Source: Planoprotostelium fungivorum (lineage: Eukaryota; Evosea; Variosea; Cavosteliida; Cavosteliaceae). From it: a stretch of 64,000 nt of DNA. The notes below the pieces were generated by a model. That model saw only the letters and a program-made list of their open reading frames with translations. It was not told the origin of the DNA and ran no database searches. Position numbers and translations under genes: made by a program. Below, in pieces: positions 24,401 to 36,167 of this stretch. Positions within the stretch are counted from its first letter, which is position 1, and each line of letters begins with the position of its first letter. The stretch is from positions 62,001 to 126,000 of the forward strand of contig MDYQ01000111.1 in the NCBI GenBank assembly GCA_003024175.1. Direction: 5' to 3'.

Positions 24401-27365
24401 ATATCAGATTGGGTAAGCTGAAGACGTCCTGCAGTCCTCCCGTCAGCTGATTGTTGCCCAGCGATAACGTCGTCATAGAGCTGAACAAGAGTCAATGATG
24501 ATTGTGTGGTAGAGAGTCACCTCGATTTGGTCACTGAGCTCGGAATGTCACCGACAAAATTGTTGTTGTCCTTACTTGGTCAGATGTCGTGTGAAAGATG
24601 AACGATGTCTCACAAAGTTGAGCTGAATCATCTGTGGTGAGCCCATCGCACCTGCGTAGGTTTAAAACGCATCATCATCAGCATCTCACCAGGTGGAATC
24701 ACTCCTCCAAACTTGTTATAGGATAGATCTGTCAGATATCAACGCGAGATGGAATATGAGACGTACCCATGTACTGTAGCTGACTCAGCTGGGCTAGCCT
24801 CGATTCTAGCGAGCCTGTCAACTGGTTTCTGCTCAAGTTGAGATAGGCCAAAGATGACAGCCTATCTTATGTTAGATGATGTCAATGCACATCATCACTC
24901 ACGATCCGATACTGTATTCCATATTACCAGTCAGCTGATTTGAACTGAGGTCGAGATGATACAGCGGCATTGTCACATTATAACCCTGTGTGAGTCAACA
25001 TCAGAGGATGCAGAGATCACGCACTTGTGGCATTCTGCCCGAAAGTTGATTGTTCGACCAATCACCTGCGACTCGTCAATCGTCTCCAATACAGAAATTC
25101 AAAACATGATGCGAAAAGTTCTCACAATAAGTCATCAACCTCCTGTCTCGAGTCAATCCACACAGTCTAACGGTAGTGCACTCACAGACTGATGGAGCTG
25201 CATGGACCTGAGAACTGATTGTACGAGATGTCCAGCAGCTGGATCTGCGGCATGCTCGACATCCAGAAGACTGTGCCGTTGAACTGATTCCTCTGGATCT
25301 GCAGCTTGAGTAAGTTGGAAGGTAGAGATGGTATAGGGCCGGTCAACTGAGACAACATCAGCGATGAGATGAGAAGCATAACGATGGCTCACTTCGTTAT
25401 CATTCATCCTTATCTGTAAGATCTGCGTGAGGTTCGTGATAGATCGAGGAAAGCCGCCCGTAAACTGATTGTAAGAGAGGTCGAGTACCTGCAATTGGGA
25501 CATCGAACCGAATGCATCGGGGATATCACCCTTTAACCTGCCCTGTGTCAGTTTCTTATATTGTATTTCCTCCACTCGAACACACCTGTTCTGACCGAAT
25601 TGCAGTAGAGCGATACTAGTCAGCTGAGAAACCTTGGGTGACAGCGTTCCAGTCAACTGATTCGACACCAGATTGAGTTGAAGGAGCTGTGTGCATTCGT
25701 ACAGCTCGTCAGGTATCGTTCCATTCAGCTCATTGTATCCCAACACCAGATACTGACAGGTTCAATCAGAGTGCGATAAACAGACTCACCACTAGTTTCG
25801 TAAGATTCTTGATGTCGGGTGAGATCGATCCGGTGAACCTGTTGTTGTTCAACTGGAGAGTGTCGATCTGTGTCGATCTGTAGATCGATGGAGGTATCTC
25901 TCCAGTGAAGCTGTCACCCTTCAGAGATGATATCATTGGCACAATCTCACTTGTTGGCATAGGCAATGATTTGAGCTAGATTGGGTAACTGATCCCAGAT
26001 GTCCTTTGTCTCTGTCAGTCAGATGATCGATGGTCGATCTCACCGGAAGGGGACCACTGAAGCCGTTGCCAGATATCGTGAGGTACGCCAAAGCTTTCAA
26101 CTGACCCAAGGAAGCAGGAATGGGACCAGTCAATTGGTTGTATCCCATGGCTATGATGTACAGATCGGGTAATGTGTTCACCCACTCTGGGAATTCTCCA
26201 TCAAATGCATTGAAGTCAATCCAAAGGAACTGTAGTGCTGTACGATCCATTCAGAGAGACAGAAGATGGAGAGTAGAATCACCTTTACATTGTCTCAGGT
26301 CAGGGACGGGTCCATGGTAATTGTTTGAATAGATCGTAAAATTGATCAACTGAACAGACATCAGTACCATCATGGTACATTTTGGGTAAATCGATCATCA
26401 CCTTTGGAAGTGCTAACGGACCAGTCATCTGGCTGAAATTTCCATCAAAGTTGTTCGCTCCCAGATGTAGATCTGTCAAATTGACGAAGTCATCTGTTCT
26501 TCGTCAATCCACAGCATCGACTGTACCTCTCTCACTCAATCGTGACAAGTTGATGTGACTGAAACTGTTGCCAAACAGTCCCAGGGCCGTCAACTTTGTC
26601 AGCTTCATCCAAGACTCCTGCAACAACATCAGTTCACCTCCTCTCTTCCATCGATCTCACCGGCACAGGGCCATATAGACGTCCGTTTTTGGATGTCACT
26701 CCCAGAGATAGACAAGTGAGATTGACCAGATTGCCCAGATCGTCAGGTAACATGCCAAGGAAGTTGTGGTTGAAGAAGTCGATGTATTCGAGGCGAGTCT
26801 TTGTGATCCAACTTGGAAAGGGACCACTCAGGTGATTGTGAGTAACTACGGTGGTAGCCGGATCATTGATGCCTCCATTATCTCCGAGATCGAGGACGGT
26901 CAGATCTTCGGGCGATGAGTCGATTGACAGACAGAAGACCACATGTCGATGTGTGGGAAGGATGATGTGAGAACAACTCACAAGAGAGACCAGACAGATC
27001 GGGTAGCTGACCCACGAGGTTGTTGTCTGAATCAGATGAATCAAGGGGACCATGTGCACCAGTACTCACTTAATCGAATTTCAGTAACGTGTCCATTTCC
27101 ATCACAAGTGATGCCATAGTAGCTGTGTAAAGTTGAACGAGTGATGGATTGTAGAGAATCAAATACCTGCAATAGCTGGCTGTTGTATTTTCCCAGTGTG
27201 TGTTGTTTATCCACTGCTCGCCTGTCCATTTCAGCTCACGTCTCCTGATTTTCGATCACCTCCCAACTCAACATATAGAGTTCTGAGAATATCCGCCTCT
27301 GCCCGAAACAGAGCTGCAGCTGATGTACAGAAAGTAAGAAGGATGCAGAGACCGTCCACTCTCAT
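21500..27365 (-). CDS. LRR receptor kinase with tyrosine-kinase-like domain, copy A
   Basis: Single-pass receptor of about 1,400 residues. It starts with a signal peptide (MRVDGLCILLTFCTSAAALF) and a plant-type LRR cap (WINNTHWENTTASYC, YYGITCDGNGHVTEIRL). More than 20 LRRs of the form LxLSxNxLTGxIP follow, often close to one repeat per exon. A juxtamembrane region (SYLNQVGSSAYSSMNITVQS) leads to the membrane helix AIAGTVIACVFFLVFIIVIV. The kinase has IGSGAFGIVYRASWRSVTVA with VK, NVVLFMGYTFPPDP, HRDLAARNILLS (HRD segment at 22197-22220), VSDFGMSR and GPVKWMSPEA. Lys, HRD and DFG are all present. HRDLAARN and PVKWM are tyrosine-kinase signatures; the N-lobe looks more like TKL kinases. The activation segment lacks tyrosine. 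The start at 27365 is fixed by the signal peptide. The tail ends FLRAEEDE. Confidence 0.88.
22248..22295. repeat. Intronic 10-bp tandem repeat (ATGATGACNA), five units
   Basis: Five tandem units with small variation lie in the kinase intron of copy A. The matching intron of copy B (28496-28534) has four units, so the array changed length after the duplication. Confidence 0.85.
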
Positions 27366-27749
27366 CGTGTTTTTCAACCGCCCCAACTCGAATATAAATA
27401 TATTGAAAAAGATTACATCCCTTCCATTTCCGGCAGACGAAGCAAATGCCTTTTTGAGCACACGACTTCTTTTTCCTTGCTCAAAAAGGCATTTACTGTA
27501 CTCTATCTATGCAGAGTGTGTCTGATGTGGAAGAGTACATTGGCATCGGAACTGTCCATCTGTAATCCGTGCTGCATGACCGTGTGTTTGTGTCTCTCAG
27601 CTATCGCTCGTGCGGTTACTTGAGCAGGCTCAAACCGCGGTTTGATGTGTTATGTGATCTCTGATGATGCATGAAATGGTATGGACGGCTCGCTTCTCCG
27701 AAAATATGTTGTCATGCAAATGAACGCCAGGCTGATTCTGATGTATGAT
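27366..27749. other. Spacer between tandem receptor genes, promoter of copy A
   Basis: 384 bp. Near the gene it is AT-rich (AATATAAATATATTG around 27390), a plausible core promoter for the minus-strand gene. It holds the 17-bp inverted repeat listed separately. No coding segment seen. Confidence 0.5.
27444..27494. repeat. Perfect 17-bp inverted repeat with 17-nt loop upstream of receptor copy A
   Basis: The left arm AAATGCCTTTTTGAGCA (27444-27460) pairs perfectly with TGCTCAAAAAGGCATTT (27478-27494). It lies about 80-130 bp upstream of the copy A start codon. The matching place upstream of copy B keeps a reduced version around 33787-33810 (TTTTGAGCTCAAAA followed by AGGTATTTT). It could be a regulatory hairpin, a paired binding site or a small foldback insertion; I see no clear target-site duplication. 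Confidence 0.8.
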
Positions 27750-30700
27750 CTATTTCTTTTCATCCTCTTCTAAAACGCCGAGGAAATTATCGGTCGAAGC
27801 GTATCGCTGGACCATATGCGTGGTGTCGACTGCATCATATATGATTCCTTCGTCTTTCGTCCGTCCGTCCGACTCGTAGTAGTCTTTGGTGACTTGACCA
27901 TCAGACAACCAGCTACAGATCTGTACAAAGTCGGGTCTGTCCTCTGGTGATGCCATCCACACTCCTGCTCGATATTCAACGAGATAGACTGACCTCTTCT
28001 TACCCTTCATGACAGCTTGTAGTGTAGGTGGTGTACCGTCTGGAATCTTTAATCTGTCACTCGTCAGTACAGAGTGTCGATGATGCGTACCTTTTATCGT
28101 TGAGGATGTCGATGGCAACCTCTACCATAGCCCTTTCACCCCATGGCTCTTTGCATGTCAAGATCTCCCAGATGACCACACCGAAAGAGAAGGCTGAGTG
28201 CACGTCAGTTGGATGCCAATGGTACAGGGTAAATGAGTCACCGTCAGATTTAGTGCTGTACTCTCGCTTCGATATGGCCTCAGGTGACATCCATTTCACA
28301 GGTCCGATGGTGCTGGCTGTTGTCGACGCAGTGTCTCTGCTCTGTATCTGCCTAGACATGCCAAAGTCGCTCACTTTTGCCTCGTGATGCTTTCTGCTCA
28401 GAGTCAGAAATGGTTGAATGGTTCTTCGCTTACGAGAGCAGAATGTTTCTGGCAGCGAGATCTCTGTGTATGATCTGTTTGACGTCAGTCGACACATGAT
28501 GACGAATGATGACGAATGATGACGGATGATGACATCACCTTCTCTTGATGTAGATGCAGCACTCCTTTGGCTATTCCAAGAATAATGCTGTCCTTCTTCT
28601 CTTGTGTCACTTCATTTCTGTGTGCCTCCAGATAGTCCAGTAGACATCCACCCTCACAGAATTCGCTGTTTGTATGTCTCAATCTCATGTGTCGTCTGAT
28701 GCATCCGATACTCACGTGACGATAGACAGGGGATCAGGGGGAAACGTGTATCCCATGAACAGCACCACGTTCTGTTACATCATCAGTTTCTTTCCTGTCT
28801 TTCGTCTCTCACCGGATGAGGTCTCATGCTCTGCACTAACGTCGCTTCGTCCTGTTCCTCGTCAGTCATCCACGTACGATGAAAGATCACCAAGAAACTC
28901 TGCATCTGATCTGTGTTGATGTGTTCGCTTCGGACCTATCACATGTCATTACATCTATGACATCATCTCTCTCACCTGCTTGACGGCCACCGTGTTACTT
29001 CTCCAGCTGGCCTTGTAGACAACTCCATATGCTCCTGATCCTATCATCACTTGTCCTTCTAGCTCGCTGAATGGGATCTAATCTTCTCAGTCGATGAAGT
29101 CTACGATGAGATCAGCAGATAACTCACCACACTCTTGAGAGTGGCGTTGTTGTTGATCTGTGTGAAATCGACCAACTCGAAGCTCGTCTTGTAGACTCTT
29201 CTCTTTCTCGTCAATAAGAGGACGATGACTAGTATGAAGACGAAAAAGACCACACAAGCGATGACGATTCCAGCGATAGCTCCTGCGAGGAATGAGATAA
29301 GATGAGACGATGTGGTTCACCAGCAGAGAGTCCAGTAGAAGCAGAAGCAGCATCGGGCGTGATGGAGTCAGACACGCTCAGCACAGTGATGTTCATCGAG
29401 CTGTACGCTGACGATCCCACTTGGTTGAGATATGACACTACTCTCGATGATGACCCTTCGTTCGATCCTTCTGTCATTTCGTCATCATCTGTATATGGTT
29501 GTGAGAATCACCAGAGGGAGGAGAGAAGGACAGATCGACAATCACACTGCCTGATCTCGTTCTCAGTATCTGCACTCTGTCGCTGCTGATGTCTGCGATC
29601 TTGGCCACTGACTGGATGAAAGACGCAGAATCGAAGGTAGAGACGTTTCCTGTACATTTCAGCTCTTTCATCATTCGGTGAGATCTGTCACCTGCTATTC
29701 TGATGCTCATGTCAGCCGACTGATAGTTGTCCACTTGACATCTAGCTTGACATAGAACAGATGCTTGTGCTGGCAGAGGGCACACGAAAGTCTGATGAGT
29801 GAAATTGCAGTAAGACAGAGAAGGAACGTTGACCATCAGCATGGCATCAGTCAGCGTGTTGTATGACAGGTCAAGCGTAGAGAGCGAGGTACAGCCTGTG
29901 AGATCAGGTACAGATCCGTTGATGGTGTTGTGGCTGCACATGAGTCAGGTCAGATGTCGCACTACAAAGATCACCTTGCATCGAGATACCTCAGATTGAA
30001 CAGCCCTGTTCATCGTAAGAGGCACATCTAAACAATCACCACTGATGAGTGTCACCTGACATAGAGGGAAGTGAACTGATCAGATTGTGACTGATGTCAA
30101 TAGACAACAGCCCTCTCATTCCATTCAGCGTCTTGATCTGTCCGCTAAATGCGTTTCCTGTCACTCGTTCAGTTTCAGCTCATCTAGAAATGATAGATCA
30201 CCGCTGAGGTTGAGACGAGTGAGAGAAGACAGTGTGTCTAAGAAGCTGAGAGGTCCACTCAACTGATTACTGTGTCGCTTAGAAGATGTGGCAATACATA
30301 TGATGGTCACCTCGACAGATCGATGGTCTGTGGATCAGATTTGAGAGGATATGGCACTTGTCCTGTCAGCTGATTGTGCGACAGAGATAACACTCGTAAG
30401 GAGTTCTGCTTCGCTGTGATCATCTCAGATCTCTCGGCAGAGTACATACAACTCACCCAGACCAACAGGTATAGATCCCACCAATCGGTTATAGGACTTC
30501 CATTTGTCAGTTGATCAATCAACAGGATTCAAACTCACGAGATCGATGACCTGTAGTCCTAGCGATCCACTGATGTCCGGTATGTTTGCGTTCAGATTGT
30601 TGCCAGAGACGTTCAGCGATATCAGATTAGGTAAGCTGAAGACGTCTTGCAGTCCTCCTGTCAGCTGATTGTTGCCCAGTGACAACGTCGTCATAGAGCT

Positions 30701-33610
30701 GAACAAGAATCAATGATGGATATGTGGTGGAAAGTCACCTCGATTTTGTCACTGAGCTAGGAATGTCACCGACAAAATTGTTGTTGTCCTTTCTTTGTCA
30801 GATGTTGTGCGAATGATCAACGATGTCTCACAAAGTTGAGCTGGATCATCTGTGGTGAGCCCATCGCACCTGAGACAATTTAGACCACATCAGCATCATC
30901 ATCAGCATCATCATCAGCATCAGCATCTCACCAGGTGGAATCACTCCTCCAAACTTGTTATAGGATAGATCTGTAAGATGTCAACACGAGATGGAATATG
31001 AGACGTACCCATGTACTGTAGCTGACTCAGCTGGGCTAGCCTCGATTCGAGAGAGCCTGTCAACTGGTTTCTGCTCAAGTTGAGATAGGCCAAAGATGAC
31101 AACCTATCTTATGTTAGATGATGTCAATGCACGTCATCACTCACGATCCAATACTGTATTCCATATTACCAGTCAGCTGATTTGAACTGAGGTCGAGATG
31201 ATACAGCGGCATTGTCACATTATAACCCTGTGTGAGTCAATATCAGAGGACGCAGAGATCGCGTACCTGTGGCATTCTGCCCGAAAGTTGGTTGTTCGAC
31301 CAATCACCTGCGACTCGTCATTCATTTTCTATGTAGAAATACAATGCTCACAATAAGTCATCAACCTCCTGTCTCGAGTCAGTCCGCACAGTCTAACGGT
31401 AGTGCACTCACAGACTGATGGAGCTGCATGGACCTGAGAACTGATTGTATGAGATGTCCAGCAGCTGGATCTGCGGCACAGTCGACATCCAGAAGACTGT
31501 GCCGTTGAACTGATTCCTCTGTATCTGCAGCTTGAGTAGGCTGGAAGGTAGAGATGGCATGGGACCGGTCAACTGAGACAACATCAGTGATGAGATGAGA
31601 AGCATAACGATGGCCCACTTCGTTATCGTTCATCCTTATTTGTAAAATCTGCGTGAGGTGCGTGATAGATTGAGGAAAGCCGCCCGTAAACTGATTGTAA
31701 GAGAGGTCGAGTACCTGCAATTTGGACATCGAACCAAATGCATTGGGGATATCACCCTCCAACCTGCCCCTGTGTCAGTCTCTTATATTGTATCTCCTCC
31801 ACTCGAGCATACCTGTTCTGACCGAATTGCAGTAGAGCGATATTAGTCAGCTGAGAGACCTTGGGTGACAGCGTTCCAGTCAACTGATTCGACACCAGGT
31901 TGAGTTGAAGGAGTTGTGTGCATTCGTACAACTCATCAGGTATCGTTCCATTGAACTGATTGTATCCCAACACCAGATACTGACAGGTTCAATCAGATTG
32001 TACGACAAACAAATTCACCGCCAAATTGGTCAGATTCTTGATGTTGGGTGAGATCGAACCGGTAAATCTGTTGTTGTTCAACAGGAGAGTACCCATCCCT
32101 GTCGCTCTGTAGATCGATGGAGGTATCTCTCCAGTGAAACTATGATCCTTCAGTGACATCTTCGATGCGCCCTCACTTGTTGGCATAGGCAGTAATTTGA
32201 GCTAGATTGGGTAACTGATCCCAGATGTCCTTTGTCGCTGTCAGTCAGATGATCGACGGTCGTTCTCACCGGAAGGGGACCACTGAAGCCGTTGCCAGAT
32301 ATCGTGAGGTACGTCAAAGCTTTCAACTGACCCAAGGAAGCAGGAATGGGACCAGTCAATTGGTTGTATCCCATGGCTATAACATATAGATCGGGTAATG
32401 TGTTCACCCACTCTGGGAAACCCCCGTCAAATGCATTGAAGTCGATCCAAAGGAACTGTAGTGCTGTACGATCCATTCAGAGAGACAGAAGATGGAGAGT
32501 AGAATCACCTTTACATTGTCTCAGGTCAGGGACAGGTCCGTGATAATTGTTCGAATAGATCGTGAATCTGACCAACTGAACAGACATCAGTACTGTCATG
32601 GTGCATTCTGAATGAATCGATCATCACCTTTGGAAGAACTAACGGACCAGTCATCTGGCTGAAATTTCCATCAAAGTTGTTCGCTCCCAGATGTAGATCT
32701 GTCAAATTGACGAAGTCATCTGTTCTTCATCAATCCACAGCATCGACTGTACCTCTCTCACTCAGTCGCGACAGATTGATGTGACTGAAGCTGTTGCCAA
32801 ACAGTCCCAGCGCCGTCAACTTTGTCAGCTTCATCCAAGACTCCTGCCACAACATCAGTCCACCTCCTCTCTTCCATCGATCTCACCGGCACAGGGCCAT
32901 ATAGACGTCCGCCTTTCGATGACACTCCCAAAGAGAGACAAGTGAGATTGACCAGATTGCCCAGATCGTCAGGTAACATGCCAAGGAAGTTGTGGTTGAA
33001 GAAGTCGATGTATTCGAGGCGAGTCCTTGTGATCCAGCTCGGAAAGGGGCCACTCAGGTAATTAGGGATGGGGGGCTCCATGGAAGGATCATCGTTGCCT
33101 CCATTGCCTCCGAGATCGAGGATGGTCAGATCTTTTGGACGATGAGTTGATTAACAGACAGAAGACCACATGTCGATGTGTGTGATCCGAAAGATTGAGG
33201 ATGACGTGAGAACAACTCACAAGAGAGACCAGACAGATCGGGGAGCTGACCCACGAGGTTGTTGGCTGCCGCAAATCAGTCAAGGGGTATACGCTCGAAG
33301 GTGCTCACCTAATCGAATCTCGGTCACATGTCCATTTCCATCACAAGTGATGCCATAGTAGCTGTGTCAAGTTGAGCGGGTGATGGCTTTGTAGATTTAA
33401 TCAAATACCTGCAATAGCTGGCTGTTGTATTTTCCCAGTGTGTGTTGTTTATCCACTGCTCGCCTGTCCATTTCAGTATCCGTCTTCTCATTTTCGATCA
33501 CCTCCCAACTCAACATATAGAGTCCTGAGGATGTTCGCCTCTGCCTGAAACAGAGCTGCGGCTGATGTACAGAAAGTGAGAAGGATGCACAGGCCGACCA
33601 CGACTCTCAT
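27750..33610 (-). CDS. LRR receptor kinase with tyrosine-kinase-like domain, copy B
   Basis: Close paralogue of the neighbouring receptor with the same exon plan. It has a signal peptide (MRVVVGLCILLTFCTSAAAL), LRR cap, more than 20 plant-type LRRs, a membrane helix and an intracellular kinase with HRDLAAR, VSDFGMSR and GPVKWMSPEAISKREYS. Differences are scattered: LGVSSKGGRLYGPVP here against LGVTSKNGRLYGPVP in copy A, ASTTASTIGPVK against ASTTASTMGPVK, and a different acidic tail (FLGVLEEDEKK). All key catalytic motifs are retained, so both copies look functional. Intron length differs at a CAT-CAG microsatellite (30888-30928, longer here) and at the ATGATGACNA array (28496-28534, shorter here). 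The start at 33610 is set by the signal peptide. Confidence 0.88.
28496..28534. repeat. Intronic 10-bp tandem repeat, four units (copy B partner)
   Basis: Same array as at 22248-22295, one unit shorter, in the matching intron of copy B. Confidence 0.8.
30888..30928. repeat. CAT/CAG-rich microsatellite in an LRR intron of copy B
   Basis: Tandem CATCAG and CATCATCAG units directly before an intron end. The partner intron in copy A (near 24670) has only a short CATCATCATCAGCATC run. Confidence 0.8.
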
Positions 33611-33942
33611 CGTGTTTCTCAACCGCCCTAACTGTGAATATATTCTTCGCCCGAAGGAAGGCTCGTATACTTTACAACCGCGTGAGTTGGCACCAAACTG
33701 TCAAGTCTTGACCATAAATGAAAGGAATATGCCTCCTTAAATCTGGATTATGTTTCCATTCGCGAGACGAAGCGAACGATTCCACATTTTGAGCTCAAAA
33801 AGGTATTTTCACCATGGTCGCGCTCTCAACATTTATATGAGAGGTCGCACAAAGCACATTGAGCGATGTATGACCAAGTCTGTCGTGTAAAACTCAGACT
33901 TGAAGACGACGCCATCAGACTAAATGTCAGATGTGGAATCTT
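33611..33942. other. Promoter of receptor copy B and 3' flank of the POT gene
   Basis: About 330 bp. The side near the receptor matches the copy A promoter (CAACCGCCC...GAATATATT). Around 33770-33815 it keeps GAGACGAAGCGAA and TTTTGAGCTCAAAAAGG, the partner of the copy A inverted repeat. No coding segment seen. Confidence 0.5.
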
Positions 33943-36045
33943 TTATTCCAACGAGTCCCCTTTGGGGATCTCTTCGATCTTCTCTTCCACCCTCGGCTGA
34001 TAGTTCCAAGAGATAAACAAGAAGACGACAAAGAGCAGAACTGTCTGCGTTATATCTCGTCCGTCTCACGATCGTTTGTTCCACTCACATTGTACACCTG
34101 CGAGGGTTCCGGGCAGGATCACCTTACTCAGTGGGATGTAAGGAAAGATGGCCGCCAACAGCGAGCCCGTGGACAGAGTTAACAGCCACACCGCAGTCAC
34201 CGTTCCCTGTTCGTCTGTCAGATGATCGCGCAGACCCGCTTCCCACTCACTCTTGTCCTTGCCGTTGCCTGTGAGTAGGCGAATTCATAAGCAGAGATGG
34301 CCAGCAAAATCTCGGCGCAAGAGATGAGGAAATACTGGATCAAGATCCACCAGATGCTGACCTCTCCTGAGATGCATCAGATGGTGACGAGATATGACGT
34401 CATCACCTGCGGGATGTTTCGACATGATGAGTTCGATGAGAGATTGGGCGATGAGAGCGCCGACGGCGAACAACTGACCCAGTCCCATCCTCTTCAGCTC
34501 GCTCAGGGGGAACTATCACTGGTCAATCTACAACGTTGTAGAACGACACTCACTCCCAGGTATTTACACAGCGGGTAGAACCCATAAGAAAAGGCGGGGA
34601 TGAGAACGATGTCCAACAGAGGATTGGCTGTTCCAACTGAAGCGGCTGGAATGGTAAAGCTCAGGCTGAGAGGGTGAGAAGAGAAAGAGAAGAGAGTCAC
34701 CTCTTGCGTCTATAGTGAAGGGTGACGTCTCTGTTCATCCTCTCTGCCTGCCACACCCACGAGGCATTCATCTGCATGAAGATACCCCAGAAGAGGGGGA
34801 GTGTTCTACAACGCGTCAGGATTCCATCTACAACGCGTTATTCACATGAAGACTTTGAGAACGTTGAGAGTGTGCTTCGTGTCTTCTACTTCTTCTCTCG
34901 TGTAGACGGATGCGCTCTTGTCTAACCAGTGTTCCTCCCCGGCACTTCTCTTTCCCGTCATTCCTCTCTGTCTCCATCAGCCTCACACTACGTACCGTAC
35001 TCACCCATACGATACCCAGACACTTGAAGAGGAAATTTCCTTTGGCGGGATTCTTCACGTAATGTTTCCAGGGTACCATCAGTACACCTGCGGTGAATCA
35101 GTCACAGACGTTCGATTCTGATGGATGGACACACCTACACCCAAGGCGAGAAAGGAGAGGATGCAGATGAATAAGATGGTGGGTCCATCCTTGAGAGAGG
35201 TGGGGCGATGAATGTAACCGACGTTATTGAATAACACGGGGGCTAACGCAGTGGACACCACAGAGCCGACCTACAACGTTTCAATCGAATGTGAAGCGAG
35301 ATATGTACCTGAATGCTCATGTAGAACCACGAGAAGTATTTTGAACGCAGGGCGTCCTGTGTAATGGTGAGATGGTGAAGTGTGAGATCATGAGAGTGAA
35401 AGATGAGAACAGAGGTGAGACAGACCTCAGAGGGAAGGAATTGGTCTCCCATGAGTGTGGAGATGCAGGGCTTGTAGAATCCAGACAAATACACACAGCA
35501 GATGGCGCAGCATGAGACGATACGGAAGAGGTGCTCGTTGTCCACGAAGATGTACGTGAGTCTAGATGCGAGCAGAACTCCATAAGCCACCTGCGATGCA
35601 ATTTCAATGTTTAAGGTGCAGAAGATCATGTCACCAGCAGACAAAACAGACCGGCTCGGAGGGTTTTCGCATGACCCCAGAAGGAATCAGCAATGTTACC
35701 ACCGACCATGCTCATAGAACATGCAATGGCGACTCCTGCCATGGTTGCCGTCGTGGCGAATGATTCGCTCAACCCCATAGAATCCTTGAAGTAGATGGCA
35801 AGGATGCCAGTGAATCCAGCGTTGACCATTCTACATGCGGTTCAGATGTTGGAACAAGAGAGGGACTGAACACTCACGAGAGAATGATATTAGTGAACAA
35901 AACATATTTGGCGTTTGCAACATGTGATTTCACCTCATTCTCCTGCAAATGATTAAGCAGATAGTAGGTAAAAAGGAGGGCTCACCTCATTGAATGTCTT
36001 GGATAAGAGAGGGCGAGTCTCATCGGTGTTTACCGATCCGCTCAT
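33943..36045 (-). CDS. POT/PTR-family (SLC15-like) proton-coupled peptide transporter
   Basis: Polytopic membrane protein of about 500 residues related to proton-dependent oligopeptide transporters. After an N-terminal tail (MSGSVNTDETRPLLSKTFNE, with a LL sorting-type motif) it shows FTGILAIYFKDSMGLSE, GGNIADSFWGHAKTLR, the family block GFYKPCISTLMGDQF (POT signature ..KPC...FGGDQF), and YFSWFYMSIQVGSVVSTALA (POT FSxFY.xINxGS). C-terminal helices include WWILIQYFLISCAEILLAIS followed by AYEFAYSQA, equal to the POT xGE...EFxYSQAP motif. The ExxER motif of helix 1 is not visible. The end is FISWNYQPRVEEKIEEIPKG. Substrate cannot be read from the sequence. Several introns carry TCTACAACG or CGTTGTAGA, including the perfect palindrome at 34527-34542 and two copies at 34805-34838. 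Confidence 0.85.
34527..34542. repeat. Perfect 16-nt intron palindrome
   Basis: TCTACAACGTTGTAGA in the middle of a POT-transporter intron, away from both splice sites (minus-strand intron from GTGAGTGTCG to GTGATAG). Confidence 0.85.
34805..34838. repeat. Two direct copies of TCTACAACGCGT in one intron
   Basis: TCTACAACGCGT at 34805-34816 and again at 34827-34838 within one POT-transporter intron. On the minus strand the second copy read forms the acceptor (ACGCGTTGTAG followed by exon AACACTCCCC). Confidence 0.8.
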
Positions 36046-36167
36046 GGCTTTTAAATGACAAAAGTCGCGAACGTGTGAGAAAACACGTGACCGACTAAAA
36101 CGCGCGGGAATGAACCCAACTCTTGACCCGCGGTGATATTACCCCACAGACAACTGCAAAATGGGTT

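Larger units (their letters stand above)
21500..33610 (-). repeat. Tandem duplication of a whole receptor gene (two units of about 5.86 kb)
   Basis: The unit 21500-27365 (5,866 bp) and the unit 27750-33610 (5,861 bp) match along their whole length in order and orientation, in exons and introns alike. The start segments, LRR exons, membrane exon, kinase exons and intron microsatellites all have partners. Homology continues into the 5' flank, where both copies retain related hairpin-like sequence. This indicates one recent direct duplication including the promoter. Confidence 0.95.

Noticed and set aside
21500-33610. Idea that the LRR receptors were horizontally acquired from plants
   Set aside because: Plant-like LRR spacing alone does not show transfer. 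The kinase domain is not plant RLK-like, and introns and composition match the neighbours.
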